Position numbers and translations under genes: made by a program. From an uncultured Alphaproteobacteria bacterium (lineage in GTDB: Bacteria; Pseudomonadota; Alphaproteobacteria; Caulobacterales; Caulobacteraceae): 10,048 nt of DNA. Position 1 is the stretch's first letter. Each line of letters opens with the position of its first letter. Of this stretch, positions 5,850 through 10,048 are shown one piece after another. Location of the stretch: assembly GCA_903933475.1 (NCBI GenBank), contig CAIZKE010000238.1, positions 1 through 10,048 on the forward strand, given 5' to 3'. The notes under the pieces were generated by a model. The model had not been told where the DNA came from and did not search any database. It saw nothing but the letters and a program-made list of their open reading frames with translations.

Positions 5850-7159
5850 CGACGCCCTTCCGGCTCTCGTCCCCGCATCGCCGCCCAGCGCTCCAGTCGC
5901 TCGCGGACGCGCACCTCGGAACCCTCGCCCCGGGGCTCGTAGAAGGCGCGGCGCGTCATGCCATCCGGGAAATAGTTCTGCCCGGAAAAGCCGCCCTCGG
6001 CGTCGTGGTCGTAGACATAGCCCTCCCCGTAGCCGAGCGACTTCATCAGCTGGGTCGGGGCGTTCAGGATGTGGGCCGGTGGCGGCAGGGAGCCGGTCTC
6101 CCGCGCCGCCTTCCTGGCCCTGGAGAACGCCGTATAGACGGCGTTCGACTTGGGTGCGCAGGCCAGGTGCACGGTCAGTTGGGCCAGGGCGAGCTCGCCC
6201 TCGGGCGATCCCAGGTGCTCGAAGGCCTCGCGGGCGGCGTTGGCCAGGACCAGCGACATGGGGTCAGCCGAGCCGATATCCTCCATGGCCGCCCGAACCA
6301 GCCGCCGGGCGATGAACAGGGGTTCTTCCCCCCCCTCACGCATGCGGGCCAGCCAGTAGAGGGCGGCGTCCGGATCCGACCCGCGGATCGACTTGTGAAG
6401 GGCGGAGATGAGGTTGTAGTGCCCCTCCCGGTCCTTGTCGTAGGCCGGGCTGCGCTTCTGCAGGATTTTCCCCAAAGCTGCGGGGTCGAGGGGCGTCGGG
6501 GACGCCAGGCCGAAGAGGGTCTCGGCCAGAGTCAGGAGGTAGCGGCCGTCCCCGTCCGCCAAGGCGACCAGGGCCGAGCGCGCCTCGGCGGTCAGGGGCA
6601 GGCCCCGGCCCTCCGCCGCCTCCGCACGCTCCAGGAGGGCGGACTGGGCCGCCTCGTCCAGCCGCCGCAATACGAAGACCTGGCATCGGGACAGGAGGGC
6701 CCCGTTCAGTTCGAAGGACGGGTTCTCGGTGGTGGCAGCGACCAGGGTGACCACCCCCTCCTCCACCCAGGGCAGAAAGCCGTCCTGCTGGGCGCGATTG
6801 AAACGGTGGATTTCATCCACAAACAGGAGGGTGGCCTGTCCCGCATGGCGCCGGACCCGGGCCTGCTCGAAGGCCTTCTTGAGGTCCGCCACCCCGGAAA
6901 AGACGGCGGAGATCTGCTGGAATTCGTAGCCCGCCGCCTGGGCGAGAAGCCGGGCGATGGTCGTCTTGCCCACTCCGGGCGGGCCCCAAAGGATCATGGA
7001 GGACAGCCGGTGCGCGGCGGCCATGCGCCCAATGGGACCCTCTGCGGACAGGAGGTGGTCCTGGCCAGCCACCTCGCCAAGCGACCGCGGCCGCAGACGC
7101 TCGGCCAGCGGTGCCGGATTGGGCGGGGTCAGGCCCGCAGCTTCGAACAGGTCGGCCAT
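5846..7159 (-). CDS. rarA: Replication-associated recombination protein RarA (MgsA)
   Basis: A 437-residue AAA+ ATPase of the RarA/MgsA/WRNIP1 family, acting in the cytoplasm at stalled replication forks with SSB. Walker A is GPPGVGKTT at 59-67 (Lys65), Walker B LLFVDEIHRF at 111-120 (Asp115, Glu116), sensor 1 TTENPSFE at 143-150, and the arginine finger lies in LLSRCQ (Arg158). The C-terminal tetramerisation domain begins near YDKDREGHYNLISALHKSIR, with the usual LNAPTQLMKSLGYGEGY further on. Length matches the family. The N-terminus MADLFEAAGL is the usual alphaproteobacterial start, so the ATG at 7159 is credible although no Shine-Dalgarno precedes it: a long hairpin ends only 12 bases upstream. 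Its stop overlaps the pseH-like start. No GTTC-N7-GTTC SOS box is visible upstream. Confidence 0.95.
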   Translation of the reverse strand: MADLFEAAGLTPPNPAPLAERLRPRSLGEVAGQDHLLSAEGPIGRMAAAHRLSSMILWGPPGVGKTTIARLLAQAAGYEFQQISAVFSGVADLKKAFEQARVRRHAGQATLLFVDEIHRFNRAQQDGFLPWVEEGVVTLVAATTENPSFELNGALLSRCQVFVLRRLDEAAQSALLERAEAAEGRGLPLTAEARSALVALADGDGRYLLTLAETLFGLASPTPLDPAALGKILQKRSPAYDKDREGHYNLISALHKSIRGSDPDAALYWLARMREGGEEPLFIARRLVRAAMEDIGSADPMSLVLANAAREAFEHLGSPEGELALAQLTVHLACAPKSNAVYTAFSRARKAARETGSLPPPAHILNAPTQLMKSLGYGEGYVYDHDAEGGFSGQNYFPDGMTRRAFYEPRGEGSEVRVRERLERWAAMRGREPEGRR

Positions 7160-7171
7160 CGGCGAAGACTA

Positions 7172-7218
7172 GAGCCTGTTCCCTTCAGACGGAACGTCTG
7201 AAGGGGCAAAACAGGCTC
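7172..7218. repeat. Hairpin A: 20-pair inverted repeat just upstream of rarA
   Basis: On the plus strand, GAGCCTGTT (7172-7180) plus CCCTTCAGACG (7181-7191) pair perfectly with CGTCTGAAGGG (7195-7205) and AACAGGCTC (7210-7218). The loop is GAA, and a four-base bulge (7206-7209) interrupts one arm. The repeat ends 12 bases from the rarA ATG, within a transcript leader if rarA is read from degP or from an upstream promoter. Its basal arm is nearly identical to that of hairpin B. Confidence 0.85.
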
Positions 7219-7232
7219 CAGGCCCATAAAGT

Positions 7233-7284
7233 TAGATCCTGTTTCGATCCGATAACCGGTTCCCACTTATCGGAACAGGATCTA
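7233..7284. repeat. Hairpin B: 18-pair inverted repeat related to hairpin A
   Basis: TAGATCCTGTT (7233-7243) pairs perfectly with AACAGGATCTA (7274-7284); inside it, after a five-base bulge (7244-7248), CCGATAA (7249-7255) pairs with TTATCGG (7267-7273). The 11-base loop contains CCGGTTCCCA. The basal arm matches that of hairpin A at 10 of 11 positions. The inner sequence resembles short palindromes I recall between genes of other alphaproteobacteria, so a dispersed repeat family is plausible; I cannot confirm this without a genome. Confidence 0.8.
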
Positions 7285-7303
7285 GCGGCTTCCCGCGCGC
7301 CGG

Positions 7304-8719
7304 TCAGGTCCGGAAATTGCCGGTGATCTCGCGCTCGCCGCGCAGGATGGTCACCGTCCAGTTCCCCGAGGGACTCGACAGGGCACCCCGGAGGTCGGCG
7401 ACCGTCCCGATCTCGCGACCATTGACCCGGCGGATCACGTCTCCCGGACGCAGGCCTGCATTCATCGCAAAGCCCCGGGAGATGTTGATCACCAGGACGC
7501 CCCGGGACGAAAAGGCGTCGACGCCCAGTTCCTCTGCAACAGCCGGAGAGACGTTCACCACGGTTGCGCCCTGGAAGGGATTGCGGCCGTCCACAAGCCA
7601 CTCGTCCCGTGCAGGCTTGGCCGGCGGGGGTTCCGGACGGAGGCTGGCCTTGATAACCTGTTCATTCCGACGGACGGAGAGGGCGAGGCTTTCCCCGGGT
7701 CGCGCAGCCCCGACGGCGAAGGACACGGCGGCGGGATCGGCCACTGGACGACCGTTCACCGACAGGATGATGTCGCCGGACTTCAGGCCGGCCCGATCGG
7801 CGGGACCCCCTGGCCAGATGTCGGCCACCAGGGCGCCTTGGGGAGAGGGCAGGCCCACACTGCGCGCGATCTCCGGGGTGACGGGCTGAGTCCGCGCGCC
7901 CAGCCAGGACCGCACCAGGACCTGACCTCCACCGGCCGCGGCCTCGACCACCCGCCGGACCATCGCTGCAGGTATGGCGAATCCAACGCCTGCCGACCCG
8001 CCTGAACGCGATACGATGAAGCTGTTCACGCCGATGAGATCGCCATCCATGTCCACAAGGGCGCCCCCGGAGTTGCCTGGATTGATGGCGGCGTCGGTCT
8101 GGATGTAGGTCATCGGCGTCCCACCCTGTGGGTCGGCCGCCCGGTTGAGTGCGGAGATGATGCCATTGGTGACGGTCTGGCCCACGCCAAAGGGATCGCC
8201 AATGGCCAATACCAGGTCGCCGACCTGGGCGTCTTCCGAGTCGTCGATCGGCATGACCGGCAGGCGCTCGGTACCGGCGTCGATCTTCAGCACAGCGAGA
8301 TCACCCCTGGCATCCACAAGGAGTACGCGGGCAGGAAATTCCCGGCGGTCCGACAGGGCGACTGTGATCTCCCGGCCGCCCTCGATCACGTGGTTGTTGG
8401 TGATGATGATCCCGTCAGACCGGACGATGACCCCGGAGCCGAGCGACCCCTCGACCCGACTTGGAGGCACACCCATTCCAAACATCTGCCAGAAGGGGTC
8501 GACCTGTTGGCGTACGACGCGCTTGGCCGAGATGTTCACCACCGCCGGCGCCGCCCTGCGGACCACCGGGGCGAAGGAGGCCTTCATGGTCAGAGGGTCG
8601 GAGGGCACCGCCCGGGTCGGCTGGGCGAGGGGCGGAGGTTGGGCTTCGGTCCGCCCGGCGGGGCCAGAACAGGCCGCCAGGAGAACGAAGGCAGGGACCA
8701 GGGCTCTGTTCAGGTGCAT
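7304..8719 (-). CDS. DegP/HtrA-family periplasmic serine protease, predicted lipoprotein
   Basis: A 471-residue Do-family protease and chaperone that degrades misfolded envelope proteins. The signal MHLNRALVPAFVLLAAC has the lipobox LAAC (14-17); cleavage would leave Cys17 lipidated, and Ser18 at +2 favours the outer membrane. The trypsin-like domain covers about 48-260, with catalytic His110 (TNNHV), Asp140 (RGDLAVLK) and Ser217 (PGNSGG). PDZ1 is about 268-360 and PDZ2 about 383-468, joined by a Pro-rich linker (362-370). The segment between the first strands (70-92) is short, lacking the long LA loop of E. coli DegP, so it is closer to DegQ/DegS in that respect. The frame extends to a GTG at 8779, but AGGAAG just before 8719 and the signal peptide fix the start. 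It lies 78 bases after the transporter gene. Confidence 0.92.
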   Translation of the reverse strand: MHLNRALVPAFVLLAACSGPAGRTEAQPPPLAQPTRAVPSDPLTMKASFAPVVRRAAPAVVNISAKRVVRQQVDPFWQMFGMGVPPSRVEGSLGSGVIVRSDGIIITNNHVIEGGREITVALSDRREFPARVLLVDARGDLAVLKIDAGTERLPVMPIDDSEDAQVGDLVLAIGDPFGVGQTVTNGIISALNRAADPQGGTPMTYIQTDAAINPGNSGGALVDMDGDLIGVNSFIVSRSGGSAGVGFAIPAAMVRRVVEAAAGGGQVLVRSWLGARTQPVTPEIARSVGLPSPQGALVADIWPGGPADRAGLKSGDIILSVNGRPVADPAAVSFAVGAARPGESLALSVRRNEQVIKASLRPEPPPAKPARDEWLVDGRNPFQGATVVNVSPAVAEELGVDAFSSRGVLVINISRGFAMNAGLRPGDVIRRVNGREIGTVADLRGALSSPSGNWTVTILRGEREITGNFRT

Positions 8720-8723
8720 GGGA

Positions 8724-8729
8724 CTTCCT
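8724..8729 (-). promoter_or_regulatory. Ribosome binding site that decides the degP-like start
   Basis: The minus strand reads AGGAAG here, four bases before the ATG at 8719. The upstream in-frame GTG at 8779 has no comparable site and would add 20 residues ahead of the lipoprotein signal, so the shorter protein is preferred. Confidence 0.7.
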
Positions 8730-8797
8730 GTGAGGTTCGGTTCCTGATCCGTCAGGTTTCGGGCGCAATCATGGCACACCTCATCCAGCGGGCGTCT

Positions 8798-10048
8798 TCA
8801 CTCCCCGGCGACGGCGGCTGGACCGGCGACGGGCGCGACCGGCAGGGGTCGGCCAACCCGCCAGGCCAAGAAAAAGGCCGCCACCATCAGCGCCGAAGCG
8901 ATCAGGATCGGCACGCCCGGCCAGGCCGAGAGGGACTCGTGCTTCAGGGCATAGGCAAAGCTCCCGCCGAACACGAAGGGGCCGATGATGGTGGCAATGC
9001 CGGACAGGCTCTGGTTGGCGCCCTGAAGCTGCCCCTGCGCCTCCGGGCCGACACGCCGGGTCGTGAGGCCCTGCAGGCCAGGGCTCAGGAGATTGCTCAG
9101 GGCGAAGATGGGCGCCGCCGCAAGATAGGTCAGACCCGTCGGCGCAAGGCCGTAGCAAAGGAAGCCGGCTGCGGCCCCCGCACATCCGATGAGGAGCGCG
9201 CCCCGCTCGCCCAGCCTTCGGACCACCGGCCCGACCACAAGGGTCTGCATGAATATCCCCAGGGCTCCGGTCAGGAACATGGTCAGGCTGATGGTCTGGA
9301 GGTCCCAATTGTAGCGATAGCCGGTGTAGAGGACGAAGACCGCCGGCAGGACATTGTGCGCAATCTGGAACAGGAAGCCGACGGTCGCCAGACCCGCCAG
9401 CTGACCATGTTCAAGCAGGAACTTCAGGGAACCGACCGGATTGGCGCGGCGCCAGTCGAACCGGGCGCTGCGGCGTTCCGGAGGCAGCGATTCCGGCAGG
9501 ACGAACAGGCCGTAAAGGAAGTTGAGGAAGGCCAGGGCACCGGCAACTGCAAAGGGCAGCCGGATGGCAAAGTCCCCGACGAGGGACTGCATGTAGGGAC
9601 CCGCCAGCAGACCTCCGAGAACAGGCCCGATCAGGAAGCCGAACCCGAAGGAAGCCCCCATGAATCCGAAATAGCGCGCCCGCTGGTCGACCGGCGTGAC
9701 GTCCGCCACATAGGCGTTGGCGGTGGAGAAGCTGGCCGCTGTCATGCCGTTCACGATCCGCGCGACGAACAGCCACATCAGGCTGGGGGCGAAGACCAGG
9801 AACAGGAAGTCGAAGGCCAGGCCCAGGAAGGAGATCAGGAGGACTGGCCGGCGGCCGATCCGGTCTGAAAGCACGCCCAGTATGGGTCCAAAGAAGAACT
9901 GCATCACGCCCCAGACGGCGCCGAACAGCATGTTCCACTCTGCAGCGGCGGCCGTGTCGCCCCCGGCGAATTCCTTGATCAACCCAGGCAGGATAGGGAT
10001 GGTAATGCCAAAGGACACCGCATTCAGCAGGGCCGAAGCGAAGATAAA
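8798..10048 (-). CDS. TetA-like MFS drug efflux transporter (5' end outside window)
   Basis: The last 416 codons of a major facilitator of the TCR/Tet type, an inner-membrane proton-driven exporter with about 12 membrane segments. The frame is open to the right edge: FIFASALLNA precedes the GTG at 10018 and completes membrane segment 1, so that GTG is an internal valine codon and the real start lies beyond 10048. Counting from the edge, motif A is GVLSDRIGRRPVL (58-70, Asp62), the segment 3 acidic residue of TetA is Asp80, Arg97 begins the motif B region, and antiporter motif C is GFGFLIGPVLGG (135-146). The acidic residue that TetA has in segment 1 (LLDAMG) is Asn9 here (LLNAVS). The substrate is unknown; tetracycline should not be assumed. 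No TetR-type regulator is in the window. Confidence 0.9.
   Translation of the reverse strand, partial: FIFASALLNAVSFGITIPILPGLIKEFAGGDTAAAAEWNMLFGAVWGVMQFFFGPILGVLSDRIGRRPVLLISFLGLAFDFLFLVFAPSLMWLFVARIVNGMTAASFSTANAYVADVTPVDQRARYFGFMGASFGFGFLIGPVLGGLLAGPYMQSLVGDFAIRLPFAVAGALAFLNFLYGLFVLPESLPPERRSARFDWRRANPVGSLKFLLEHGQLAGLATVGFLFQIAHNVLPAVFVLYTGYRYNWDLQTISLTMFLTGALGIFMQTLVVGPVVRRLGERGALLIGCAGAAAGFLCYGLAPTGLTYLAAAPIFALSNLLSPGLQGLTTRRVGPEAQGQLQGANQSLSGIATIIGPFVFGGSFAYALKHESLSAWPGVPILIASALMVAAFFLAWRVGRPLPVAPVAGPAAVAGE

Larger units (their letters stand above)
7160..7303. other. Intergenic region between degP-like gene and rarA, dominated by two hairpins
   Basis: These 144 bases hold two large inverted repeats (7172-7218 and 7233-7284) separated by a 14-base spacer, leaving little other sequence. 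The spacer is locally less GC-rich, but I cannot recognise a firm promoter for rarA. Neither stem is followed by a T run in the minus-strand transcript, so neither is a textbook terminator. Confidence 0.6.

Noticed and set aside
5825..7201. Long open frame on the plus strand opposite rarA (458 codons)
   Set aside because: It is antisense to the complete AAA+ gene, with no recognisable family and a Gly/Gln/Arg-rich composition, so a shadow.
7160..7303. SOS (LexA) box before rarA
   Set aside because: Only inverted GTTC/GAAC pairs belonging to the hairpins occur; the alphaproteobacterial direct repeat GTTC-N7-GTTC is absent.
8720..8779. Upstream GTG start for the degP-like protease
   Set aside because: It would place 20 residues (MCHDCARNL...) before a clean lipoprotein signal and has no ribosome binding site, whereas AGGAAG precedes the ATG at 8719.
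8720..8797. EcfG-type (GGAAC...CGTT) or heat-shock promoter before the degP-like gene
   Set aside because: A GGAAC occurs but no matching -10 element at the right distance; a five-pair CCTGA/TCAGG repeat (8743-8756) is too small to interpret.
8390..9868. Long open frame on the plus strand spanning the degP-like and transporter genes (492 codons)
   Set aside because: It crosses two convincing genes on the other strand and encodes a charged low-complexity sequence with no domain.
10016..10018. GTG as the start of the MFS transporter
   Set aside because: The in-frame codons up to the window edge complete membrane segment 1 (FIFASALLNAVSFG), so the true start lies outside.

Overview
The window reads as ordinary chromosomal DNA of a GC-rich alphaproteobacterium. 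The gene families and their order (ATP12 chaperone, PccB, CrcB next to RluC, a PseH/FlmH-type acetyltransferase, RarA beginning MADLF) suggest the Caulobacteraceae (Caulobacter, Phenylobacterium, Brevundimonas group). That placement is inference from gene content, not from a marker gene. No IS element, integrase, tRNA, rRNA, CRISPR array or prophage gene is visible.

Left end (1-2128): the first 29 bases hold, on the minus strand, the start of a biotin-carboxylase-type subunit, very probably pccA (MFRKILIAN...). It is divergent from msrB (109-597, plus strand), the only plus-strand gene in the window. msrB runs tail to tail into pccB (602-2128, minus) with four bases between the stops. The alpha and beta subunit genes of propionyl-CoA carboxylase are therefore neighbours on one strand, with a methionine sulfoxide reductase gene inserted between them in the opposite direction.

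Middle (2196-7159): a tight minus-strand series, in transcription order rarA, a pseH-like acetyltransferase, an S4-less RluA-family synthase, crcB, an S4-containing RluC-type synthase, atp12, then pccB. Three junctions are ATGA stop/start overlaps (rarA/pseH, rluA/crcB, crcB/rluC); the other gaps are 57, 65 and 67 bases. This looks like one operon or a few nested ones, mixing replication-fork rescue, sugar acetylation, rRNA or tRNA pseudouridylation, fluoride export, F1 ATPase assembly and propionyl-CoA carboxylation.

Right end (7160-10048): a 144-base gap before rarA carries two tandem, partly related hairpins. Upstream lie a two-PDZ DegP/HtrA-family protease whose SD-supported start gives a lipoprotein signal, and a TetA-like MFS transporter that runs off the right edge without its true start.

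I found no clearly new multi-gene system. The points most worth a second look are the twin hairpins before rarA, the fluoride channel fused by overlaps to two pseudouridine synthases, the PseH-like gene coupled to rarA, the msrB insertion between pccA and pccB, and the predicted lipidation of the protease.
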